Origin: CAINVV01 sp963663005
GTDB taxonomy: Bacteria > Bacteroidota > Bacteroidia > Bacteroidales > Prolixibacteraceae
Length of the DNA: 64,000 bases
Direction: 5' to 3'
NCBI GenBank assembly: GCA_963663005.2
Contig: CAXXHH010000018.1
Location: 1-64,000, forward strand
Position 1 is the first letter of the stretch. Each line of letters begins with the position of its first letter. Below the pieces are notes generated by a model that saw only the letters and a list, made by a program, of their open reading frames with translations, ran no database searches and was not told the origin of the DNA. Position numbers and translations under genes: made by a program. Of the stretch, positions 33,941 to 42,479 are shown one piece after another.

Positions 33941-35515
33941 GTGAAGATCAATTTATTGCTCCTGAATTTCTGTCTGTTGGCAGTATTGTTTATTACCGAT
34001 GCCTCTGCGCAGCAAAAGAAAGCACGTATAGGAATTGCCGGAATACAGATTGAAAATAGCGTTTTTATGCCTAACCGACAGGCTATAACAGGGAGGACGC
34101 CTTCTTTGCCCGCCTATCTTAGCAAGGATTCTATTATGGGTCAGTCTGCAATCTGGCTTCCTTCTTTAATCGGTGGTGGCAGCGGACGAGGGCCGGTAAC
34201 CAAAGAATCATTTGAAGCTTTTGTTAATAGTGCGCTTGAGATTATCCGGAATAACATGCCTTACGATGCTTTCTGGTTTTACAATCATGGGGCTTGCAGT
34301 GTTGATGGTGTTGATGATCCTGAGGGGGAATTTATGGAGAGAGTAAGGGCTGTAATAGGTAACGACGCCCTGGTTACAACAACAATGGACCTCCACGGAA
34401 ATGTCTCCTGGCGTGTGGCTCTCTACTCTGATCTTATTACCACATATCGTAAAGCTCCTCATGATGATGCGGTTGAATCACATCGTCGTGGCGTGGTTAA
34501 TCTGCTTGAGCGATTATCGTCCGGAAAGGGACGTCCGGCTTATAAAGCCTGGGTGGCAGTCCCTGTACTTCTCTCTGGAGAGTGGACAAGTACCCGGGTT
34601 GAACCTGCAAAATCACTCTACGCAATGGTCCCTGAAGTGGAGTCGTTGCCTGGTGTGGTGGATGCTGGTATTTGGATAGGCTATGTATGGGGAGACGAGA
34701 GACGTAATCAGGGTGTGGTTATGGTAGTAGGTGATGATAAAGGTCAGGTGGAAAGCGGCGCAAAAAAGCTTGCTCAAAAATTCTGGGATGTGCGCCGGCA
34801 ATTCAGTTTAGAAGCGCCAGGGTATCCCCTCGAAAAATGCATTGATCTGGCTGTTGCCAGTAATAAAAGACCATTCTTAATCAGCGATATGGGCGACAAT
34901 CCTGGTGGTGGCGGTTCAGGCGAGGTAACCTGGACTTTGGCAAGGGTATTGAAGCGGCCGGAATTTATGACTCCAAAAGGGAAAAGCCTGCTTTATTGCT
35001 CTATTCCGGGAAGAGAAATGGTGGAAGCCGCCCGAAAAGCCGGTATTGGTGGTCAGGCAGAGGCTCTTGTAGGGGCAATGACAGATAATTCATATGAAGC
35101 TCCTATTCGTTTATCAGGTACAGTAATATATGTCAGTCCTGTTCTTGAGAAGGACCAGCAATCAGAAAGTAAAACACCCCCGAACCGGAAGCTTCCTGAC
35201 ATAGCAATTATTAAAAGGGGAAGCATATTTGTGGTTGTAGGAACATCTTCACCCACACCAAACTTAGCAGGTACTGGAATTGATCCTAAGAAAATGGATA
35301 TTATAATGGTAAAGCAGGGTTATCTTGTGAGTCAGTGGTATGATATGCAGGCCGATTGGGTTATGGCTCAGACCCGGGGCAGTGTTGATCAGGATTTTAA
35401 AAGTCTCCCTTATAAACGTGTTGTAAGGCCTATCTTTCCACTAGATCCTGACATGCCGGATCCGGAATTGAATGTTATAATGGTAACATCTGCAAAACAG
35501 ATGTACGGCAGATAA
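33941..35515 (+). CDS. Secreted M81-type metallopeptidase (MlrC-like)
   Basis: 524 aa starting with GTG; an N-terminal signal peptide (INLLLLNFCLLAVLFITDASAQ) predicts export. Family blocks of the microcystinase C/M81 group are visible: FYNHGACSVDGVDDPEGEF (113-131), TTTMDLHGNVS (146-156), TYRKAPHDDAVESHRRG, and SDMGDNPGGGGSGEVTW near 305. The His/Asp residues in HGA, DLHGN and PHDDA would bind zinc. Characterised members hydrolyse linear microcystin or act as D-aminopeptidase-like enzymes; the substrate here is unknown. It sits alone between modules R2 and R3, so it is cargo of the second cassette. Confidence 0.85.
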   Translation: MKINLLLLNFCLLAVLFITDASAQQKKARIGIAGIQIENSVFMPNRQAITGRTPSLPAYLSKDSIMGQSAIWLPSLIGGGSGRGPVTKESFEAFVNSALEIIRNNMPYDAFWFYNHGACSVDGVDDPEGEFMERVRAVIGNDALVTTTMDLHGNVSWRVALYSDLITTYRKAPHDDAVESHRRGVVNLLERLSSGKGRPAYKAWVAVPVLLSGEWTSTRVEPAKSLYAMVPEVESLPGVVDAGIWIGYVWGDERRNQGVVMVVGDDKGQVESGAKKLAQKFWDVRRQFSLEAPGYPLEKCIDLAVASNKRPFLISDMGDNPGGGGSGEVTWTLARVLKRPEFMTPKGKSLLYCSIPGREMVEAARKAGIGGQAEALVGAMTDNSYEAPIRLSGTVIYVSPVLEKDQQSESKTPPNRKLPDIAIIKRGSIFVVVGTSSPTPNLAGTGIDPKKMDIIMVKQGYLVSQWYDMQADWVMAQTRGSVDQDFKSLPYKRVVRPIFPLDPDMPDPELNVIMVTSAKQMYGR

Positions 35516-35600
35516 AAAGTATTCAATTGGATTTTTTTAAATCAATTCAAAAAGGAGATACCAATCAGCCGGTAGATCAAGTGGACCAACCCTCATAATC

Positions 35601-35635
35601 AAACACTTACAAAATCAACTTGTAGGTGTTTTCTT
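35601..35635 (+). terminator. tRNA-linked terminator, copy 3
   Basis: AAACACTTACAA pairs with TTGTAGGTGTTT around AATCAAC-like loop sequence, followed by TTCTTTTT. Confidence 0.8.
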
Positions 35636-35706
35636 TTTCACGCCAGGAAATCCGCCAGGATTTGGGAGAAAATGGAGTTTCTACGTTGAAAATTTTCGCA
35701 CGGGAG

Positions 35707-35726
35707 TTCGTTTAAAATCAAACGAA
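35707..35726. repeat. 20-bp dispersed palindrome, copy 6
   Basis: TTCGTTTAAAATCAAACGAA, one mismatch in the right arm, 106 bp after the start of the R3 hairpin. Confidence 0.78.
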
Positions 35727-35796
35727 TTTCCAATCCTAACAGTTAGATGAAGTCGGTCTAACTTCTGCATATAATGACTCTTTATAGGCGATCATT

Positions 35797-36209
35797 TTGC
35801 ATAAGGGATTGCAATGTTGTATTTGTATTCTCCAAACAAAACTCCGAAGCGAGACAAATTATGGCAAACCTTATGAAAAGGGAGATGTGGACGATGAAGG
35901 TTATGTCGATGGGTTAACGGCTCGACTTGCTGTCAAAAAGCTTGATGAGCTTGCCAAACGAAAGGAGCCATTTTTCCTTGGCGTCGGCTTCTTTAAGCCC
36001 CATCTTCCATTTAATTCCCCTTCGAAATATTGGGATATGTACGAAGAGGATAAAATCGACTTGACCCCTTCACCTGGTATCCCATTGAATTGTGTGATCA
36101 GTTGACTGATCCGTATGAAAATAAAAACATTGGCGAAGATAATCCTGCACTTGTTAAAAAATTAATGCCGATATTGGAAAAGGGAAACACTAATTTATAC
36201 AACAAATGA
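35797..36209 (+). pseudogene. Sulfatase remnant
   Basis: The first part reads YGKPYEKGDVDDEGYVDG, RLAVKKLDELAKRKEPFFLG and VGFFKPHLPFNSPSKYWDMY, which is the middle of an iduronate-2-sulfatase-like enzyme. After a jump in frame near 36080 the true C-terminal end follows (WYPIELCDQLTDPYENKN ... LMPILEKGN) and stops at 36209, overlapping the GH29 start by ATGA. The N-terminal half with the catalytic Cys/Ser and a large internal piece are missing. It directly follows module R3, so the insertion probably removed the 5' part. Confidence 0.78.
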
Positions 36210-37264
36210 ATTTTCAATCACAAAACATAAGAATCCTAATCCTGATCATCACATTATCCGGATCGCTTTTTTCTCAACCATCCATGGCACAAAATCAGGC
36301 TGAGTCCCTGCTTAGCAAAAAACAGTCTGATTTTTTAACATGGGAATTCGGAATATTCCTGCATTTTAACATGGGAACATTTGTCAACAGGGAATGGGCT
36401 ACCGGACATGAAGATCCGATGGTATTCAATCCAGGTAAATTAAATTGTAACCAATGGGCTAAAGCAGCTAAATCTGCCGGAATGAAATATGCAGTGCTGA
36501 CTGTCAAACACACGGGGGGGTGGTCTCTTTGGCCCAGCGCATACACAACACATGGCATGCAGTCATTCAAAAACTACAAAGGCGGGAATGGGGATATTGT
36601 CCGTAAATATGTGGATGCCTGCAGAAAACACAATTTGAAAGTTGGCTTTTACTATTGTATGCCAGGAGATTACTCAACCCTATTTGGGAACAAGGAGGAT
36701 GCAGCAAGAGGTTACAAAATTGGGAAAGATCAAAAAGACTTGCACGGATTACCTCCGGAAGCAGAAGGGGATTACACAGGATTTATAGAAAAGCAGATTA
36801 CTGAATTACTCACGAAATATGGGGTCGTTGATCTCTTTTGGGTAGACCAGTTTAACAACAAATATACCGGAAAAGATTGGCAGAAAATCAAATCGTTAAT
36901 TCACCGGTTGCAACCCAATTGCATTTTATTGGCTAATAATTCAAATGATTATAACCAGACAGATATCTATAGCCACGAATATCCATACTGGAAAAATATG
37001 AATAGGATGGATAAGGCATTGCCCGTTGAAAATAATACCAATCCGGCTGAAGTTTGCGATTGCATTGTGGATGGATCGACCTGGTTTTGGAACACTGAAA
37101 ATCCGGTGAAACTTCAGAAAGCACAGGATATTGCCGACAAATTGAAGATTTGTAACCAACGAAAAGCAAACTATCTGTTGAATGTCCAACCGGATAGGAA
37201 TGGACGCATTCGTGGTGATTATCTAAAAACGCTTCACGAAATTGGAAAAATTCGCAAAAAATAG
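36206..37264 (+). CDS. GH29 alpha-L-fucosidase, secreted
   Basis: Hydrolyses terminal alpha-L-fucose. A signal peptide covers residues 1-28 (ILILIITLSGSLFSQPSMAQ). GH29 blocks are readable: WEFGIFLHFNMGTF (46-59), KSAGMKYAVLTVKHTGGWSLWPS (89-111), KVGFYYCMPGDYS and VVDLFWVDQFNN with the likely nucleophile Asp214. At 352 aa it lacks the extra C-terminal beta domain of longer GH29 proteins. Its start overlaps the stop of the sulfatase remnant, which suggests the two once formed a sulfatase-fucosidase operon. Confidence 0.9.
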   Translation: MNFQSQNIRILILIITLSGSLFSQPSMAQNQAESLLSKKQSDFLTWEFGIFLHFNMGTFVNREWATGHEDPMVFNPGKLNCNQWAKAAKSAGMKYAVLTVKHTGGWSLWPSAYTTHGMQSFKNYKGGNGDIVRKYVDACRKHNLKVGFYYCMPGDYSTLFGNKEDAARGYKIGKDQKDLHGLPPEAEGDYTGFIEKQITELLTKYGVVDLFWVDQFNNKYTGKDWQKIKSLIHRLQPNCILLANNSNDYNQTDIYSHEYPYWKNMNRMDKALPVENNTNPAEVCDCIVDGSTWFWNTENPVKLQKAQDIADKLKICNQRKANYLLNVQPDRNGRIRGDYLKTLHEIGKIRKK

Positions 37265-37428
37265 CAATCAGACCACCAAGCTTGCCACGCCTTCAGCAAC
37301 CTAATTCCAGTGGCATATGAGTTGGAGCGGTCTCTTTCTTCGATTTAGCTTTCTGCTGAAAGCGATGTGAAAAAACCAATAAGCATAGAACAAAATGAAT
37401 ACTATTTTTCAGATTTTCATTTAGTTTA

Positions 37429-38952
37429 CTATTTTTCAATGTGAATGATTGTGATGCTGTGTGGTGGTAGTAATAGCTTTTTTAAATCCTTCTGTGTGTC
37501 GTGTTTAACGGTAACCACATTGACATCTTTTTGCTCGATTAGGTTCATCGACTGGGGTGAAGGGGCATTCAGTTCGATACTTTGGGTTATCTTCCCTTTC
37601 GGCACACCCGGCATAATAACTTCGGTTTCAAGTGATTTCTCAGGATCTAAGTTTATAGCAAAAATGACTATCTCGTTACCTTTGGCAGAAGTGGTAGCTG
37701 AAACACTTAATGTGGGAATTCCATTGGCAAGCAGGGGGGAGGTTGCGGAGCAGGGTACGTTTATTGGGCCTGCATGTTGCCGGTAATATTGCATTGGAAA
37801 GTAGGTAGTTTGGGCTATTGAACCTTTTTCGTCAGTAAGAATGGGCGCGAGTACGTTTACAAGTTGTGCCCATGTGGCTAATCCGATTGAGGAGGCGTGC
37901 TTGTGAAATATATTGAAAAAAATTCCCACACCAAGAGCATGTTCCCACGTGTACCGATTGATTAATTTATAAGGACCACTTCCTTCGGGGAGCCAAATTC
38001 CCCATTCATCGATTGCCAGTTTAACCCGTTCGCCTCTTGGAGGGAAACGATACCATTGTCCCCATTGAGTTACCGTGCCTGGATAAGAGTTGATTAAAGT
38101 TTCAGCGGTTTCAATTCGCTTCTCAATATTACTGATGTTCTTGAGTACTGCACCATATTCTGTACTTCCGCCTGCGTTTGTATAAATATGCATGGAAAAG
38201 TAATCACACACTTTATTCATTTCGTCGAGTACAATCTTGTTCCATGCATCACTACCACCGCAAAGTACAATTTTGATGGTAGGATCGGTTAGTTTCATGA
38301 GTTTTACAATTTGCCAGGCAGTTTCGACATATTTTCTAGGATCTTGATGAAGACCTACATCGTCATTTGCCTCTTCTTCATTGCCTATGGCCCAATATTT
38401 TACATTAAATGGTTCGGGATAACCATGCGAACGGCGCAGATTGGCATAGTAACTGTCGGAGGTTCCGTTACAATACTCTACCCAATTGGCAGCATCCATT
38501 GCTGTGGCTGTGGACATGTTGACTACCAGGTTTGGCTCAGCTCCAAGTTCACGGCAATAGGAGACGAACTCGGCTGTACCAAATTGGTTGTCCACCATGC
38601 CCCCCCATATTAAGTTTCGGGTTTTGGGTCTGAGTTTTTTGGGCCCAATACCATCTTTCCAGTTGAATATTTTAATGTATGTACCTGCGGGATAGCGCAG
38701 CAGGGGTATGTTAAGCTTTTTAGCTTTGTCCAATACGTCGGTACGAAATCCGTTTTCGTTCGACAGAGGAGAGTTTGCATCATAAACACCCTTATCAATA
38801 CAGTTCCCTAAAAATTCGATGAATTGGCCATAGATTAAAGGCGAAATAGCGCTTGTTGGATTTTCTAGTTGCAGACTAATTGTGCTTTTTTCCTGTGCAG
38901 ATAGTCGAAGTAAACACGCATAAAACAGGAGTACAAATAGAATTTTCTTCAT
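37429..38952 (-). CDS. GH51 alpha-L-arabinofuranosidase, secreted
   Basis: 507 aa with a signal peptide (residues 1-20). GH51 features are ISPLIYGQFIEFLGNCIDKGVYD (36-58), RYPAGTYIKIFNWKDGIGP (86-104), acid/base Glu192 in AIGNEEEAND, and a nucleophile region LAIDEWGIW near residue 315. The C-terminal beta-sandwich (residues 410-507) is present. The enzyme releases alpha-L-arabinofuranose from arabinan or arabinoxylan side chains. It is followed upstream on the same strand by aldose 1-epimerase (11-bp gap). Confidence 0.92.
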   Translation of the reverse strand: MKKILFVLLFYACLLRLSAQEKSTISLQLENPTSAISPLIYGQFIEFLGNCIDKGVYDANSPLSNENGFRTDVLDKAKKLNIPLLRYPAGTYIKIFNWKDGIGPKKLRPKTRNLIWGGMVDNQFGTAEFVSYCRELGAEPNLVVNMSTATAMDAANWVEYCNGTSDSYYANLRRSHGYPEPFNVKYWAIGNEEEANDDVGLHQDPRKYVETAWQIVKLMKLTDPTIKIVLCGGSDAWNKIVLDEMNKVCDYFSMHIYTNAGGSTEYGAVLKNISNIEKRIETAETLINSYPGTVTQWGQWYRFPPRGERVKLAIDEWGIWLPEGSGPYKLINRYTWEHALGVGIFFNIFHKHASSIGLATWAQLVNVLAPILTDEKGSIAQTTYFPMQYYRQHAGPINVPCSATSPLLANGIPTLSVSATTSAKGNEIVIFAINLDPEKSLETEVIMPGVPKGKITQSIELNAPSPQSMNLIEQKDVNVVTVKHDTQKDLKKLLLPPHSITIIHIEK

Positions 38953-38963
38953 TGCTCAACTTA

Positions 38964-40109
38964 TTAGTTATGAACCGAAAATTTATAGATCGTTTGTGAT
39001 TTAAAGGTTTCTCCGGGCCTTAGAATGCAATTCGGGAATTGCGGTTTGTTGGGTGAATCGGGGAAATGCTGCGTTTCGAGACAAAATGCGCCGTATTTGG
39101 TAAATGGCTTTTGACCTCTCCCGATAACCCGTTCGTTCAAGTGATTGCTTGAATAAAAAACCACACCGGGTTCGGTGGTATAAACTTCCATCATCCTGCC
39201 ACTCAGCGGCTCATAAGCACGAGCGGCCAAAGCCAGTTTCCCTGATTGGTTTCGCAGCGCGTAAGTTAGGTCGTATCCGGTGGCATTTTTGATGTCGGCA
39301 ATGCGTTTGCCAATCGGTTGCAGCGTGGTAAAATCGAACGGCGTTTCTTTGACACCCAGTATCCGGCCTGTTGGAATATTATCGTCACCCCATTCGAGGT
39401 ACCGATCGGCCAGAATAGTTAACTCCGTATTGAGTACCTTGCTGTCTTTCCCTCCGGAAAGATTAAAATAGGTATGGTTGGTCAGAACCAGCGGAGTTGC
39501 TTTGTCGGTAATGGCAGAGTAATCAATCTTGAGTTCATCCTTACCGGTAAGCGTAAAAACGATCGTCACGTACAGGTTCCCTGGATAACCTTCCTCGCCA
39601 TCTTTACTACAATAGGTCATTTTCAGGGCCACTTCCTTTTTGCCGGGCACTTCTTCAATGTTCCAGATTCTCTTATGAAAACCTATTGCTCCACCGTGAA
39701 TATTGGAACTTAAGGTATATTCGTTGCCATCAAGCGTAAACTTCTTATTTGTAATACGATTGGCCACACGGCCTACCGAAGCTCCCATCAGCGAATTGGC
39801 ACGACCTGTGTATGATTTCAGTGAATCGAACCCAAGCACCACGCTTGCCATTTCTCCGTTTTTATCCGGCGTGATGATGTCACTAATGGTTCCTCCATAG
39901 TTGATCACTTTCACCTGCATGCCGTGGCTGTTGGTGAGTGTGTACTCCATAATTTTGTGCCCTTCGGTTTCTCCAAAAAAGGCCTTGGTAATGGAAGGCT
40001 TTCCGGACTTACCGGATACCGGAAGAGGCGCCGCTGGCTTTGAACCTGCAAAAGCATCTGTATATATCAATAGAATGAATAAACCACAGAAAAAAAATGT
40101 TCTCTTCAT
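38964..40109 (-). CDS. galM: Aldose 1-epimerase, exported
   Basis: Mutarotase that interconverts alpha and beta anomers of free sugars. The signal peptide spans 1-22. Characteristic blocks are VINYGGTISDIITPDKNG, VVLGFDSLKSYTG, ANRITNKKFTLDGNEYTL, HGGAIGFHKRIW, VLTNHTYFNLSGG and GAFCLETQHFPDSPN. The catalytic His and Glu residues of these blocks are present. Placed between arabinofuranosidase and GH92 genes on one strand, it probably works on sugars released in the periplasm. Confidence 0.9.
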   Translation of the reverse strand: MKRTFFFCGLFILLIYTDAFAGSKPAAPLPVSGKSGKPSITKAFFGETEGHKIMEYTLTNSHGMQVKVINYGGTISDIITPDKNGEMASVVLGFDSLKSYTGRANSLMGASVGRVANRITNKKFTLDGNEYTLSSNIHGGAIGFHKRIWNIEEVPGKKEVALKMTYCSKDGEEGYPGNLYVTIVFTLTGKDELKIDYSAITDKATPLVLTNHTYFNLSGGKDSKVLNTELTILADRYLEWGDDNIPTGRILGVKETPFDFTTLQPIGKRIADIKNATGYDLTYALRNQSGKLALAARAYEPLSGRMMEVYTTEPGVVFYSSNHLNERVIGRGQKPFTKYGAFCLETQHFPDSPNKPQFPNCILRPGETFKSQTIYKFSVHN

Positions 40110-40139
40110 TTGTAATATTCCTACTTAATTCAACTTGCA

Positions 40140-42395
40140 TTATGGTTCCGTGGTTATTACTAATGTCTTGCCTTTTTTCATCTCATCGTAATTGATATAG
40201 TAGCCATTTAATTTTTTACCATCATACGAAATGTCGGTAATCTTCTTTCCTGAATTCTTTTTCTCGATAGTGAATGTGGTATTGTTATCCAGTTCCATTT
40301 CAATTTTGTCAAAAATTGGCACGGATACAATGTATTTAGGATCAGCAGGTGAATATGGGTATATACCCATTGAATTAAATACATACCACCCGGTCAAAGA
40401 TCCCTCATCATCCATTCCAGGCAATGCAAGTCCTTCGGGTCCCATTCCAAAGTAATCAGCCAACAATTTGTTGAGGATAACCTGCGATTTTTCCGGTTTG
40501 TTTAAGAAATAGTAGAGATACGGATAATTGAAGTCGGGTTGATTGCCCATACAAAACTGTCCCATGAAACAGGATAAGTTGTCAATCGCATATCCTCCCC
40601 AGGGAATTGAGAAGAGTGAATCAACTTTCAGTTCGAAGTCTGCAGGGCTTTTGAACAAACCTATAAGACCCTCGGTATCATGTGGTGCAAAGAATGTAGA
40701 CTGCCAGGCGTTTGCCTCCCGGTACATGAATTCATAGTAGGGATATAGTGGATTGAATGGCGTTACCCATGTACCATCGGCGAGGCGACCTCTCATAAAT
40801 CCAGTCTGCGCATCGAATACATTCTTGTAGTTCTTGCTTCGCTTCATCATCGTATTGTAGGTTGCCATATCACCAAGCTCTTTGGCCATCAGTGCAATCG
40901 AGTAATCAGAATACGCAAATTCAAGTGTTTTGGTAGTTCCTGCCGTAGATACAGTTTCGGTTACGGGATTCGGAATATTTACTTCGGGAACAAAACCGAG
41001 TTTCAAATACTGCGCATTGTGTGGTCTTGCACCCCTGACCGTGTCACCGGTTGGAGTGTTAGCGTTGTTAAGCATAAGCTTGTATGCTTTCTGTACGTCG
41101 TAGTCCTTTATGCCGCGCAGATACGAACCGGTTATGAAAGAAGAACCGAAATCGCCATGAAATGAAGTTGGTAGGAATCCAGAACGCTCGCCGTTGAAAA
41201 TTAGGGATTTGATGATATTGTTGCTAACCTCGGGCTGAAGCATGTTTAGAAGAACGAGATTGGTGCGGAAAACATCCCAGAATGCAGGGTTTGAATAGGT
41301 TTCGAATCCTGGAATAGTAACCTTGGGTGCGGGTTGGGATGTCGAAGTTTCGCCTGGAATTCTCCGCCTTCCGTTCCCAAGAGTAACTTCACCGTTCATG
41401 TCGGAAGTAATGCCAGGAAACCAAAACTGTCTGTAAAGGCATGAATAGAACATCTCTTTCTGTTTTTTTGTTCCACCTGTAACTTTGATTTTGTTCAGGA
41501 GTTTTTCCCAGCTCTCATCGGCATCTTTGTATACCCGATCGAAGCTCTTACTTGCTATTTCTTTATCGTAATTGAGTTTTGCATTCTCAGGGCTAACACT
41601 CGAAATGCCGATTTTAACCTCCAATGGTTTGTCTGATTTTTCAAAACTGATAATGGGGATATCAATATTTCCTGTAAGCTTTCTCTGGCCGCCAGCTCCC
41701 TGACCGCTACGCGGAATGTCGGGCTGGACAGGATTGCGTTTGTAGATATCAATACTTTTAATCTTTTCGTTCATTACGGCGTAGAAATAGAGATTTCCCT
41801 GTTTCCCGGTAACTATGTTATCACCACCTTTATTGAGTTCCCAGCTGCTGCTACCGCCGCCTGAGTGTACTAGGTCGAATGCTAACTTTTTATCCTTTCC
41901 TCCGAGATAGGTGTATTTATGGTACGCACACCTCTTGGTCGCAGTAAGCTCTGCATTAATATTATAGCGCTCAAGAAGAACCCGATAGTATCCGGGATGC
42001 GCCTCTTCGGTTGAATGTTTGTAGGTCGAAGCGAAATCATCCGCTGTGAAATTATTGCCTTCGAGCGGCATGATAGGTATGTTAAGTTTCCCCCACTGGG
42101 TTCCGCTTGTCTGAGCGATTGCTTTGATGGTATTGACTTCATACTCGTAGCCGCTACCGCTGCCGTAGGTAGTGACCGGAACTACCTGCACCATAGCGAA
42201 CGGTACGGTAGCTGCTGGACCTAACAACCCGTTCCAGGTGCGCCAGGGTGGAACATAGCCGAGCTCAGCGGAGTCAGTAAGAACCGTTGTGCCTATGAAC
42301 GGATTTACATAACTCGTTAGGTGAATTTTTGGCTGAGTGAAGCCAAAGGAAAGTAAAATGATTCCAGCAATAAAAAATCTTCCAATTTTCTTCAT
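40140..42395 (-). CDS. GH92 alpha-mannosidase 1
   Basis: 751 aa, signal peptide at 1-22. GH92 blocks: YVNPFIGT at the start of the mature protein, GPAATVPFAMVQVVP, GYEYEVNTIKAIAQTSGTQWG, a long central region with FYSCLYRQFWFPGITSDMNGEV and SNPAFWDVFRT, and the C-terminal GMDDEGSLTGWYVFNSMGIYPYSPADPKYIV with catalytic acidic residues. GH92 enzymes are calcium-dependent inverting exo-alpha-mannosidases acting on N-glycans or yeast mannan. It is encoded 30 bp from the epimerase, and the M28 peptidase gene lies 85 bp upstream. Confidence 0.92.
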   Translation of the reverse strand: MKKIGRFFIAGIILLSFGFTQPKIHLTSYVNPFIGTTVLTDSAELGYVPPWRTWNGLLGPAATVPFAMVQVVPVTTYGSGSGYEYEVNTIKAIAQTSGTQWGKLNIPIMPLEGNNFTADDFASTYKHSTEEAHPGYYRVLLERYNINAELTATKRCAYHKYTYLGGKDKKLAFDLVHSGGGSSSWELNKGGDNIVTGKQGNLYFYAVMNEKIKSIDIYKRNPVQPDIPRSGQGAGGQRKLTGNIDIPIISFEKSDKPLEVKIGISSVSPENAKLNYDKEIASKSFDRVYKDADESWEKLLNKIKVTGGTKKQKEMFYSCLYRQFWFPGITSDMNGEVTLGNGRRRIPGETSTSQPAPKVTIPGFETYSNPAFWDVFRTNLVLLNMLQPEVSNNIIKSLIFNGERSGFLPTSFHGDFGSSFITGSYLRGIKDYDVQKAYKLMLNNANTPTGDTVRGARPHNAQYLKLGFVPEVNIPNPVTETVSTAGTTKTLEFAYSDYSIALMAKELGDMATYNTMMKRSKNYKNVFDAQTGFMRGRLADGTWVTPFNPLYPYYEFMYREANAWQSTFFAPHDTEGLIGLFKSPADFELKVDSLFSIPWGGYAIDNLSCFMGQFCMGNQPDFNYPYLYYFLNKPEKSQVILNKLLADYFGMGPEGLALPGMDDEGSLTGWYVFNSMGIYPYSPADPKYIVSVPIFDKIEMELDNNTTFTIEKKNSGKKITDISYDGKKLNGYYINYDEMKKGKTLVITTEP

Positions 42396-42479
42396 ACGTA
42401 AATATTTATAATAAATGAGCGGAGTACCTCAAATATAGAAACATAAATGTTCAATAATCCCCTGATGTAGAGTGTTTCA

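Larger units (their letters stand above)
35590..35765 (+). repeat. Att-like module R3 (right half)
   Basis: Contains the terminator hairpin (35601-35631), paired CGCCAGG (35642-35660), palindrome copy 6 (35707-35726) and a tail resembling R1 (TAACAG-T-AGATGAAGTCGG). The tRNA part is degraded to AGATCAAGTGGACCAACCCT just before, and the iteron arm is absent. Confidence 0.75.
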
